Shown here one piece after another: positions 1 through 7,654 of a stretch of 64,000 nt of DNA. How positions within the stretch are numbered: position 1 is the stretch's first letter; each line of letters opens with the position of its first letter. Below the pieces are notes generated by a model. The model was not told where the DNA came from. It worked only from the letters and a program-made list of their open reading frames with translations, and made no database searches. This DNA comes from Alistipes finegoldii DSM 17242 (GTDB lineage: Bacteria; Bacteroidota; Bacteroidia; Bacteroidales; Rikenellaceae). Location of the stretch: the NCBI RefSeq assembly GCF_000265365.1, contig NC_018011.1, positions 3,670,240 to 3,734,239 of the forward strand. The letters run 5' to 3'. The translations under genes were made by a program, and so were the position numbers.

Positions 1-726
1 ATCGAAGCGTCGCTGCACGATCTGGAATACCAGATCCGTATGGCCGAGAACAGTCTCTGCACGCTGCTGGCCGAAGGCCCGCACCAGATCGAGCGCGGCC
101 GGCTCGAAGGACAGCGGCTGCCCGACGACCTGACGGTGGGCGTGCCCGTACAGATGCTTTCGAACCGTCCCGACATCCGCAGCGCCGAGTATTCGCTCAT
201 GCAGTCTTACTACGCCACCAGCGAAGCACGTTCGGCCCTTTATCCCACGATCACGCTGAGCGGCACGCTCGGTTGGACCAACAACAGCGGCATGGGGATC
301 AAGGATCCCGGCAAGATACTGTGGTCGGCAGCGGCATCGCTTCTGCAGCCGATCTTTAACGCCAATGCCAACCGCGCCCGCGTGAAGATCGCCAAGGCGC
401 AGCAGGAGGAGACCAAGCTGGCGTTCCAGCAGGCGCTGCTCAACGCCGGCGCAGAGGTGAACAACGCCCTTACGCAGTGCCAGTCGGCCCGCGCGAAGGC
501 CGATCTGCGGGTACAGCAGATCGAAGCGCTGGAGCGCGCCGTGGAGAGCACGGAACTGCTGATGAAGCATAGCAGCACGACCTATCTGGAAGTGCTGACC
601 GCCCAGCAGTCACTGCTTTCGGCCCAGTTGTCTCAGATAGCCGACCGCTTCGACGAAATACAAGGCGTCGTGAACCTCTATCAGGCTCTCGGCGGCGGTC
701 GTGACATGGCTGAGGAGGCGAAATAA
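1..726 (+). CDS. TolC-type outer membrane efflux lipoprotein, 3' part
   Basis: The reading frame is open from the first base, so the 5' end lies outside the window; about 241 C-terminal residues are present. It resembles the outer membrane channel of RND efflux pumps (NodT/TolC family). Supporting text includes the family segment LSNRPDIRSAEYSL, a beta-strand region near YPTITLSGTLGW, and long alpha-helical stretches rich in Ala, Gln and Glu ending at TYLEVLTAQQSLLSAQL. These form the periplasmic coiled-coil tunnel in the family. The stop codon overlaps the start of the next gene, a TetR regulator, by one base, so the regulator is probably the last gene of the efflux operon. The substrate is unknown. 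Confidence 0.9.
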   Translation: MEASLHDLEYQIRMAENSLCTLLAEGPHQIERGRLEGQRLPDDLTVGVPVQMLSNRPDIRSAEYSLMQSYYATSEARSALYPTITLSGTLGWTNNSGMGIKDPGKILWSAAASLLQPIFNANANRARVKIAKAQQEETKLAFQQALLNAGAEVNNALTQCQSARAKADLRVQQIEALERAVESTELLMKHSSTTYLEVLTAQQSLLSAQLSQIADRFDEIQGVVNLYQALGGGRDMAEEAK

Positions 727-1307
727 TGAAGCGGGGAGCGACCAAGGAGGAGATCATCCGCATTACACAGGCGCTCATCGCCCGGAACGGCATCCGTGCC
801 GTCCGGGTGGATGAGATCGCCCAGACGCTGGGTATCTCCAAGCGCACCCTGTATGAAATGTTCGCCGACAAGGACGATCTGATAAACGCCTGTCTCGACG
901 CGATGAGCAGCAAGCAGCGCGAACGCATCGCAACGTACCGGAAACAACGCAGCGGCAGCGCCCTGCAGAGGACTTTCAAGCTGGCATACGAATATATCGC
1001 CAACCTCTACATGGTCGAAAGCAGTTTCCTGTCGGACCTGCGCCATAAAATAATTTATGCGGACCATTTCGACGAACACCGCGAGTTCTGGCGCCGCGAG
1101 CTGGCGCACCACCTCGAAGCCAGCAAGGAAGAGGGGTTGCTGCTTCCCGAAATCGAGGGCGCAAGTTTTGCAGACCGCATACTGGAGACGATTCTGGAAC
1201 TACGGCTCAACAACGCCACGCGAGAGGAGGTTTACCTTTTTTGCAGAACGATTCTGCGCGGTGCGGCGACCCGGCAGGGCATCGAACGCATCGACAGAAA
1301 ACGATAA
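726..1307 (+). CDS. TetR/AcrR family transcriptional regulator
   Basis: A protein of 193 residues, the usual TetR length. The N-terminal 50 residues form the TetR helix-turn-helix; the recognition part reads GISKRTLYEMFADKDDLI. The C-terminal ligand-binding region is not recognisable by name. The ATG shares one base with the stop of the upstream efflux gene (TAATG), which implies translational coupling and suggests the protein regulates that pump. A strong terminator follows at 1328-1363. The effector molecule cannot be read from sequence. Confidence 0.9.
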   Translation: MKRGATKEEIIRITQALIARNGIRAVRVDEIAQTLGISKRTLYEMFADKDDLINACLDAMSSKQRERIATYRKQRSGSALQRTFKLAYEYIANLYMVESSFLSDLRHKIIYADHFDEHREFWRRELAHHLEASKEEGLLLPEIEGASFADRILETILELRLNNATREEVYLFCRTILRGAATRQGIERIDRKR

Positions 1308-1327
1308 ACCGTATTTCGTAACATCAG

Positions 1328-1363
1328 AACGCTTCGCAACGATTCGTTGCGGAGCGTTTTTTT
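1328..1363 (+). terminator. Intrinsic terminator after the TetR gene
   Basis: A 13-bp stem (1328-1340 with 1346-1358, one G-U pair) with a 5-base loop, followed by a T run to 1363. It closes the efflux-tetR operon. Confidence 0.85.
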
Positions 1364-1403
1364 CGACGGTTCAATAGAGGAAGAGGAAGGTCTCCCCACA
1401 CAA

Positions 1404-1436
1404 AACAAGCCCGCAGGAAAAACCTGCGGCCTTGCG
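1404..1436 (-). terminator. Intrinsic terminator after the LruC-domain gene
   Basis: CCGCAGG at 1411-1417 pairs with CCTGCGG at 1423-1429 around a five-A loop, and the flanks extend the stem. Read on the minus strand it is followed by a T-rich tail. It lies 24 bp past the stop of the LruC gene. Confidence 0.7.
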
Positions 1437-1460
1437 GTTCGGAATAACCGATACGAATCT

Positions 1461-3665
1461 TTAATAGAGCATATCCTCGTCGGCTTCGTCCTCGTACCAA
1501 TCCACATGCTGGGCGCCGCCCGATGCGGCCCATGCGTTGAAATAGGTATAGGCGGTGCGGATGTCCTTGCGCTCGGCAGGGTAGCGGAACTCGCCCGAAA
1601 TCATCAGCGCCCACATCATGTAGTTGTCCTTCATACCCGTTCCCTTCGACACGAAGTATTTGTACGGCTCGGCTTCGGCGAACGTATTGCCCGAAACGAC
1701 CGCGAATCCGGTCGGCTTGTAGGTCGGCATATGCACCTCGGTATCGCGGCTGAATACGCCCGAACTCTTCGAATTGACGACGATAAAGGCGTTGACGGCC
1801 GATTCCAGCACCGCAGCCGCATCGACGGGCCGGGTGAAAGTCACGGTAGTCGTATGCTTCACGGTCGGAACGGGCGCCGTACCTTTGGAGGTATTGATGT
1901 AGGTGCCTTCGCCGAGAATCTCCTGCGCGGTGTTGAAGAGCGGAATGACGGCATATTCGTTGCCGGATTCGAGACCCGGTCCAGCGAATGCCCCCTTGCC
2001 GAAGGCCGTGTTCGTCGTCTCGACACTGGCGACCTGCGAAGCGGCGACCTTGTCCAGCTGCACGGCGAACGCATTGAGGTGCGCGGCGCCGGCGGCTTTC
2101 AGCTCCCAGTTGATGCGGATGGAACCCACCTTGCCGCTTTCCTTGTTCACGAGCCGGTCGATGCCGGTCACGACGACCACGTCGTTCATATCGTAATCGC
2201 CGATCCACGGCCAGCCGTCCTCGAAACAATAGGTGTAGGGCGCACCGATCACCTCGATGATTTCGGGTTCCGGCTCCGGATCGGGAGTCACAGGCTCCTT
2301 GCCTCCGTTGCATTTGCTCTCGGCAATCACGACCGTCTGCTTGTCGCGCATCACGGCGCCGCCAATCAGGCTGCCGGCGTCGATGACGTATTTCGCATCG
2401 GCCGCATTGTCGTAGACGACCTCCATAAGTCCCTCGAACTTGGTGCCGTAATAACGCGAGCTGACGCCCTTTTCCCGGATCACGACCACGGCCATCGGCT
2501 GGTCGGCCTGCGCCTGACTGACGATGCGCACGTTGCCGCCCGATCTGCTCGCATTGTATTCGTTCATGGAGAAGATCGAACCGGCTGCGGCATACAGCTC
2601 CGTATTGCTGTTGAAATATACCGTTCCGGCGTCGAGACCCGAACCCGAAGCGATGTAGAATTTCGCACCTTCGGCAATGACGTCGTCCGCTGCGGTATAG
2701 CAGTTCACGTAAAGCGTACCGCCGCCGCGGGCTTCGAGTTTATCCATCGTGGCCACACCTTTCTGGTAGGTCACCGAATAGTTGGTCACGTAGAAGGTCC
2801 CGTCGATGGCAACCGTGCCGTTCTCGCAGTTGTGAAGCTCGGCGTAGGTATTGAGCCGGAAATCGGCGCTTTCGACCTTGCCGTCATTGTAGAGCTTCGC
2901 CTTGTTGGTGACTTCGACTTCACCCGCCTGCAATGCGGCCGACGCTCCGTTGTAGAACTCGCAGGAGGTGTTGACGTTGAACAGTCCGTTGACAACGAAC
3001 GTGCCTTCGTTGACGATGGTCTTGCAGGAGAAGCTCGTCTGATCGGTGGTGAAAGTACCGCCCTCGAATACATAGATGGCCGGATAGACCGCATTCTGCT
3101 GGAGGTTGGCTTTCGCCTCCCTGATATATACTTCACCGCCCGGAAGCACCGCAAGGGTCGCCTGTCCGATAGTAACCGACGCATTGAGCGTCAGTTTGCC
3201 CGCCACGTAGAGAACCGGAGCGGAATGGGGCGAGAACTTGCCGTTCAAATTGATATTGCCCGTAATCTCGGCGCCCGCGGGAATGTAATATTCCGCCGCC
3301 GCGGCATAGGGTTTGGCGATCCAGATGGCTCCGAGGTCGATATTGCCCGCCGGCGTCTGGCGGATAACCGCGCCTTCGGCGAAGTCGCTTTCCGTCTTAA
3401 CCGGCAATGTCGGATAATCGGGCATCGACGAGCTTTCGCTGCGTGTAGCAGCGGAAGTGCGGATTTTGTGCGCTTCGGCGCTTTTCATCACGGCGCCCGC
3501 AACATTGAGAGCCGCGGAAACCGGCTGCATGCTGACCGACACGGTACCGTCGGGCAGGGTAGTCTGCACATAAAGGTTCCTGACCCCGGCGGGCAGCGTC
3601 ATGGCCGTCGAGAAAACAGGCTGCGAAGCCTTTACCTTGTGCATTGCGCACATTCTTCGAGACAA
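1461..3665 (-). CDS. LruC-domain protein, N-terminally truncated
   Basis: About 734 residues if started at a TTG at 3665; ATGs at 3653 or 3644 are equally possible. The C-terminal third carries the LruC/DUF4842 signature (FEDGWPWIGDYDMND) followed by beta-rich sequence. The middle (about residues 100-470) is a repetitive beta-helix-like region with recurring G-x-L/V-x-V-N-G motifs. Family members are secreted lipoproteins with a signal peptide and a first beta domain, but here the frame meets a stop just upstream of 3665 and neither is present; the protein begins in the middle of a domain (TLPAGVRNLYVQTTLPDG). The 5' end abuts the divergent met promoter. It is either a truncated pseudogene or a protein that has lost its export signal. 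Confidence 0.75.
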   Translation of the reverse strand: MSRRMCAMHKVKASQPVFSTAMTLPAGVRNLYVQTTLPDGTVSVSMQPVSAALNVAGAVMKSAEAHKIRTSAATRSESSSMPDYPTLPVKTESDFAEGAVIRQTPAGNIDLGAIWIAKPYAAAAEYYIPAGAEITGNINLNGKFSPHSAPVLYVAGKLTLNASVTIGQATLAVLPGGEVYIREAKANLQQNAVYPAIYVFEGGTFTTDQTSFSCKTIVNEGTFVVNGLFNVNTSCEFYNGASAALQAGEVEVTNKAKLYNDGKVESADFRLNTYAELHNCENGTVAIDGTFYVTNYSVTYQKGVATMDKLEARGGGTLYVNCYTAADDVIAEGAKFYIASGSGLDAGTVYFNSNTELYAAAGSIFSMNEYNASRSGGNVRIVSQAQADQPMAVVVIREKGVSSRYYGTKFEGLMEVVYDNAADAKYVIDAGSLIGGAVMRDKQTVVIAESKCNGGKEPVTPDPEPEPEIIEVIGAPYTYCFEDGWPWIGDYDMNDVVVVTGIDRLVNKESGKVGSIRINWELKAAGAAHLNAFAVQLDKVAASQVASVETTNTAFGKGAFAGPGLESGNEYAVIPLFNTAQEILGEGTYINTSKGTAPVPTVKHTTTVTFTRPVDAAAVLESAVNAFIVVNSKSSGVFSRDTEVHMPTYKPTGFAVVSGNTFAEAEPYKYFVSKGTGMKDNYMMWALMISGEFRYPAERKDIRTAYTYFNAWAASGGAQHVDWYEDEADEDMLY

Positions 3666-3816
3666 AGATAAACATTATTTTCAACTCCAAATCATTTCCG
3701 CTCATTTATTTAACAAAACAGGCCACAATCGCATCTTTGGCATGCAAAATTCCGACCGAGGGAAAGGTTTTTCCAAAAAAATATCCCGCGGCGAGCGTAA
3801 AACTCAAAAAAACCGC

Positions 3817-3824
3817 TATATTTG
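3817..3824 (+). promoter_or_regulatory. Bacteroidetes -7 element of the met operon
   Basis: TATATTTG fits the TAnnTTTG consensus. It would start a transcript near 3831, about 20 bases before the Met-rich leader peptide. I see no clear TTTG box at the ideal upstream distance. Confidence 0.6.
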
Positions 3825-3852
3825 CACCATTGGAAACAGATCCGAAGCTGAA

Positions 3853-3954
3853 ATGACTGCAATGAACACATACGACAGCCCGTACCGCGGAACACTCCGC
3901 GGTATGATGACCATGGGTATGATGTGCATGCGCAGCCGATTCCGCCGGGTGTAA
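3853..3954 (+). CDS. Met-rich leader peptide of the methionine operon
   Basis: A 33-codon open frame from ATG 3853 to TAA 3952-3954. Eight codons are Met, six of them in residues 18-26 (MMTMGMMCM). It lies between a -7 element and an intrinsic terminator that ends 22 bases before metY. This is the classical layout of ribosome-mediated attenuation: starved ribosomes would stall on the Met codons and let the operon be read. Coding use outside the Met run (RSRFRRV tail) is unremarkable. A stem of 8 bp (3883-3890 with 3897-3904) lies in the peptide just before the Met cluster. The gene is too short for normal annotation; the functional reading is inferred. Confidence 0.75.
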   Translation: MTAMNTYDSPYRGTLRGMMTMGMMCMRSRFRRV

Positions 3955-3978
3955 CCTTTCCGTATGCACGAACGACAC

Positions 3979-4009
3979 AATCCGGCTTCCTTTGAGGTCG
4001 GATTTTTTT
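3979..4009 (+). terminator. Leader terminator (attenuator) upstream of metY
   Basis: A 10-bp stem pairs 3979-3988 with 3995-4004, including two G-U pairs, with a six-base loop and seven T at 4003-4009. It lies between the leader-peptide stop and the metY ATG. A competing pairing is possible: GCCGATT at 3935-3941 with 3979-3986 (7 bp, one bulged C). That segment would be covered by a ribosome at the leader stop codon but free when a ribosome stalls on the Met codons. Confidence 0.75.
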
Positions 4010-4030
4010 GTAACGAACAAACAGCGAAAT

Positions 4031-5314
4031 ATGACTCCGAAAAACTACCGATTCGAAACGCTGCAGGTACACGCAGGCCAGCAGCCCGATCCCGTGACCG
4101 GTTCGCGCGCACTGCCGATCTACCAGACCACGTCCTATGTTTTCGACAGCGCCGAACAGGGCGCGGCACGCTTCGCCCTGCGCGAAGAGGGTAACATCTA
4201 CACCCGTCTGAGCAATCCCACGACTTCGGTTTTCGAAGAGCGCATGGCTGCGCTCGAAGGGGGCACGGCGGCCGTGGCCGCCGCATCGGGCATGGCCGCC
4301 CAGTATCTGGCGTTCAGCAATCTGGTCGAAGCGGGCGACAATATCGTCAGCACGTCGTTCCTCTACGGCGGCACGTTCAGCCAGTTCAAGCATACGTTCG
4401 CCCGCATCGGCGTCGAAGTGCGCTTCGCTCAGGGCGACGACATCCGAAGCATCGCATCGCTCATGGACGACCGTACGAAAGCGGTTTATCTGGAAACGAT
4501 CGGCAATCCCGAATTCAACGTACCCGACTTCGAACCCATCGTCGCGCTGGCGCACAAGCACGGCATTGCGGTAGTGACCGACAATACGTTCGGCGCGGGC
4601 GGATTCCTCTGCCGGCCGATCGAATGGGGCGTGAACGTCGTGACGCACTCGGCGACCAAGTGGATCGGCGGGCACGGCACGAGTCTGGGCGGGGTAGTCG
4701 TGGACGGCGGCAACTTCGACTGGGGCAACGGCAGATATCCGCTGCTGAGCGAACCCTCGGAGGGATATCACGGCTTTAATTTCTGGAAAGAGTGCGGCAA
4801 AACCGCCTTTGCGACCCGCACCCGCTGCGAAGGGCTGCGCGACATCGGCCCCTGCATCAGCCCGTTCAACGCGTTCCTGCTGACGCAGGGACTCGAAACG
4901 CTCTCGCTGCGCGTACAGCGCAGCGTGGACAACGCACTTGCGGTCGCGGAGTGGCTGGAAAAGCATCCCAAGATCGAACACGTCAGCTATCCGGGACTCA
5001 AAAGCAGCAAGTACCACACGCTGGCGAAGAAATACCTCCGCAACGGTTTCGGCGGCGTGCTGACGTTCCGCGTGAAAGGCAGTGCGGAGCAGGCGTCGAA
5101 GATCGTAGACAACCTCGGTCTGATCAGCCATCTGGCCAACGTCGGCGACGCGAAAACGCTGCTCATACACCCCGCATCGACCACCCACGCCCAGCTCGGC
5201 GAACAGGAACTGGCCGCTTCGGGCGTATATCCCAACCTGCTGCGGCTTTCGCTCGGCATCGAGCATATCGACGACATAAAGGAAGACCTGAACGAAGCGC
5301 TGAAACATCTGTAA
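4031..5314 (+). CDS. metY: O-acetylhomoserine sulfhydrylase MetY
   Basis: A PLP enzyme of the Cys/Met metabolism family with 427 residues, the normal size for O-acetylhomoserine sulfhydrylase. It makes homocysteine from O-acetylhomoserine and sulfide in the cytoplasm. Seen: N-terminus FETLQVHAGQQPDP, the substrate/PLP region IYTRLSNPTTSVFEERMA, and the PLP lysine in HSATKWIGGHG near residue 209. The ATG at 4031 is preferred over upstream in-frame starts because those fall inside the leader terminator. The stop overlaps metX (TAATG). Expression is probably set by the Met leader at 3853-4009. Confidence 0.95.
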   Translation: MTPKNYRFETLQVHAGQQPDPVTGSRALPIYQTTSYVFDSAEQGAARFALREEGNIYTRLSNPTTSVFEERMAALEGGTAAVAAASGMAAQYLAFSNLVEAGDNIVSTSFLYGGTFSQFKHTFARIGVEVRFAQGDDIRSIASLMDDRTKAVYLETIGNPEFNVPDFEPIVALAHKHGIAVVTDNTFGAGGFLCRPIEWGVNVVTHSATKWIGGHGTSLGGVVVDGGNFDWGNGRYPLLSEPSEGYHGFNFWKECGKTAFATRTRCEGLRDIGPCISPFNAFLLTQGLETLSLRVQRSVDNALAVAEWLEKHPKIEHVSYPGLKSSKYHTLAKKYLRNGFGGVLTFRVKGSAEQASKIVDNLGLISHLANVGDAKTLLIHPASTTHAQLGEQELAASGVYPNLLRLSLGIEHIDDIKEDLNEALKHL

Positions 5315-6330
5315 TGGAACCCCGCATTTACATAGCCCCCGGACCGTTCCGGCTGGAAACGGGACACACGCTGCCGGAGCTGAAGATCGCCTATCACACC
5401 TACGGCGAACTGAACGCCGCGCACGACAACGTGGTGTGGGTATGCCATGCGCTGACGGCCAATTCGGACGTCGCGGACTGGTGGCCGCACACGGTCGAAA
5501 CGGGGAAGTTCCTCGATCCGGCGCGTCATTTCGTCGTCTGCGCCAACATCCTCGGCTCGCACTACGGCACGACGGGACCGCTTCATACGAATCCGCAAAC
5601 CGGCACACCGTACTACCGGGATTTCCCGCCCTTCACGATCCGCGACATCGTGCGGGCGCACATCCTGCTGGCCGACGCCCTCGGCATCGGACGCATCGGC
5701 GCGCTGGTCGGAAGTTCGGTGGGCGGATTTCAGGCCGTCGAATGGGCCGTCACGGAGCCGCAGCGCATCGGCAAACTGGTGCTGATCGCCACCTCGGCCA
5801 AGGCGTCGCCGTGGAGCATCGCCATCGACGAGACACAGCGCATGGCCATCGAAGCCGACCGGACGTTCGGCGAGCCGCGCGACGACGCGGGAATGGCCGG
5901 TCTTGCGGCGGCCCGCGCCATCGGCCTGCTGACCTACAGGGGATCGCTGGGCTACAACCTCACGCAGCAGGACCGCGAGGAGCTTCCGGCCGTGCACCGC
6001 GCATCGAGCTACCAGCAGTATCAGGGAGAGAAGCTCTGCAGACGCTACAACGCCTACTCCTATTACGCCATTCTCAACGCATTCGACACCCACGACGCAG
6101 GACGCGGACGCGGCGGGGTAGCGGCCGCCCTGAGTCGGATCGCGGCTCGCACGATCGTCGTCGGCATTACGACCGACATCATCTTCACCCCGACCGAGAT
6201 GCGTGACCTGCAAGGCATGATCGCCGGAAGCGTCTACCACGAAATAGACTCGCCGTTCGGACACGACGGATTTCTGGTCGAGCACGAACAGCTGAACGAC
6301 ATCCTCCGTCCGTTCATGAATAACGAATAA
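5314..6330 (+). CDS. metX: Homoserine O-acetyltransferase MetX
   Basis: An alpha/beta hydrolase-fold acyltransferase of 338 residues that transfers acetyl from acetyl-CoA to homoserine. Seen: the oxyanion and nucleophile region GSSVGGFQAVEW with the catalytic Ser near residue 134, the NILGS-YGTTGP segment, and a C-terminal Asp-His pair in TTDIIFTP and FGHDGF. It makes the substrate for MetY, whose gene it overlaps by one base. The acyl group (acetyl or succinyl) is assigned from the MetX fold and the MetY neighbour; the fold alone does not prove it. Confidence 0.94.
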   Translation: MEPRIYIAPGPFRLETGHTLPELKIAYHTYGELNAAHDNVVWVCHALTANSDVADWWPHTVETGKFLDPARHFVVCANILGSHYGTTGPLHTNPQTGTPYYRDFPPFTIRDIVRAHILLADALGIGRIGALVGSSVGGFQAVEWAVTEPQRIGKLVLIATSAKASPWSIAIDETQRMAIEADRTFGEPRDDAGMAGLAAARAIGLLTYRGSLGYNLTQQDREELPAVHRASSYQQYQGEKLCRRYNAYSYYAILNAFDTHDAGRGRGGVAAALSRIAARTIVVGITTDIIFTPTEMRDLQGMIAGSVYHEIDSPFGHDGFLVEHEQLNDILRPFMNNE

Positions 6331-6339
6331 TCAACAAAC

Positions 6340-7551
6340 ATGCAGCATATGGGTAAAATTAAAATCGGCCTGTTCGGATTCGGCGTCGTCGGACAAGGTA
6401 TTTACGAAGTGGTCCGCAAATCGAAGAACGCCAATGCCGAAATCGTCAAAATCTGCGTCCGCTCGCTCGACAAACCCCGTTCGATCGACCGTTCGCACTT
6501 CACGGACTCTCCGGCGGAGATCCTCGACAATCCCGAAATCGACCTGATCGTCGAGGTGATCGACGACGCCAAAGCGTCGTACGACATCGTGAAAAGCGCC
6601 CTGCTGAAAGGGATTCCCGTCGTTTCGGGCAACAAGACGATGCTGGCGCACCACCTGCCCGAAATGATCGAAATCCAGAAAAAGCACAACGTGGCGCTGC
6701 TTTACGACGCTTCGTCGTGCGGTTCGATTCCGGTCATCCGCAACCTCGAAGAGTATTACGACAACGACCTGCTGCTCGAAGTGAAGGGTATCCTGAACGG
6801 TTCGTCGAACTACATCCTCTCGCGCGTTTTCGACCACAAGGATTCGTACGCCAACGCACTCGCGCAGGCGCAGGCGCTGGGATTCGCCGAAAGCGACCCG
6901 TCGTTCGACATCGGAGGCTACGATTCGCTGTTCAAGCTGGTAATCATCACGGTACACGCACTGGGCACCTATGTCGCGCCGGAGCGTATCTTCACGTACG
7001 GCATCTCGACGATTCACGATGCGGACATCCAGTACGCCCGCGAGAAAAACGTCAAAATCAAGCTGGTGGCGCAGGTCGTGAAGGTGAGCGACGAACACTT
7101 CACGATGTTCGTCATGCCGGAGTTCGTGACGCCCGCCAAGTATATCTACAGCGTTGACGACGAGTACAACGGCGTGGTGATCCGCGGCGAGTGCTACGAC
7201 CGGCAGTTCATGTTCGGCAAGGGCGCCGGAAGCCTTCCGACGGCTTCGTCGATCCTGAGCGACATCATGGCCCGCCTGCACGGCTACCGCTACGAATACA
7301 AGAAGCTGAGCTATATCCAGAAGCCCGACTATACGACCGACATCACGCTGAAGATATACGTCCGGTACACGGATACCGACATTCACGGCATCCTGAACTT
7401 CACGAAGATTCACGAACAGTACACCAGCGAAAAGAGCAACTACGTCATCGGCGACATCCTGTTGAGCGAACTGATCGCCAAACGCGACCGGCTCTGCGGC
7501 GACGACGTGTTCGTGGCCAATATTCCGATCTTCTTCCTGAACCGCGACTGA
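6340..7551 (+). CDS. hom: Homoserine dehydrogenase
   Basis: 403 residues; the second in-frame ATG at 6349 is also a plausible start. It reduces aspartate semialdehyde to homoserine, the common precursor of Thr and Met. Seen: the Rossmann motif GFGVVGQG near residue 10, GNKTMLAHH, and the substrate region KGILNGSSNYIL followed by AESDPSFDIGGYDS. The C-terminal part does not show an obvious ACT regulatory domain, and there is no fused aspartokinase. Placed 9 bp after metX, it makes the operon a self-contained homoserine-to-homocysteine route. Its place behind a Met leader suggests a Met-branch isoenzyme. Confidence 0.93.
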   Translation: MQHMGKIKIGLFGFGVVGQGIYEVVRKSKNANAEIVKICVRSLDKPRSIDRSHFTDSPAEILDNPEIDLIVEVIDDAKASYDIVKSALLKGIPVVSGNKTMLAHHLPEMIEIQKKHNVALLYDASSCGSIPVIRNLEEYYDNDLLLEVKGILNGSSNYILSRVFDHKDSYANALAQAQALGFAESDPSFDIGGYDSLFKLVIITVHALGTYVAPERIFTYGISTIHDADIQYAREKNVKIKLVAQVVKVSDEHFTMFVMPEFVTPAKYIYSVDDEYNGVVIRGECYDRQFMFGKGAGSLPTASSILSDIMARLHGYRYEYKKLSYIQKPDYTTDITLKIYVRYTDTDIHGILNFTKIHEQYTSEKSNYVIGDILLSELIAKRDRLCGDDVFVANIPIFFLNRD

Positions 7552-7604
7552 CGCCGGGCGCGACCGGGCAAAACACAAAAAACGCAGTGCAACCGCACTA
7601 CAGA

Positions 7605-7634
7605 AAAGGTCCCCGTTTTCGGGGACCTTTGTTT
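7605..7634. terminator. Bidirectional terminator between hom and the lipoprotein gene
   Basis: A perfect 10-bp stem (7605-7614 with 7621-7630), six-base loop, T-rich on the plus side and A-rich on the other. It sits between convergent genes and can serve both. Confidence 0.85.
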
Positions 7635-7654
7635 CGTTGCAGCGCTTCAGCGCA

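Noticed and set aside
1347..3671. Long plus-strand open frame (774 codons) opposite the LruC gene
   Set aside because: It is the antisense shadow of a GC-rich gene; composition is His/Arg/Asp-biased with no domain.
3825..4031. SAM riboswitch upstream of metY
   Set aside because: I could not find the SAM-I kink-turn and pseudoknot pattern; the Met-rich peptide plus terminator explains the leader better.
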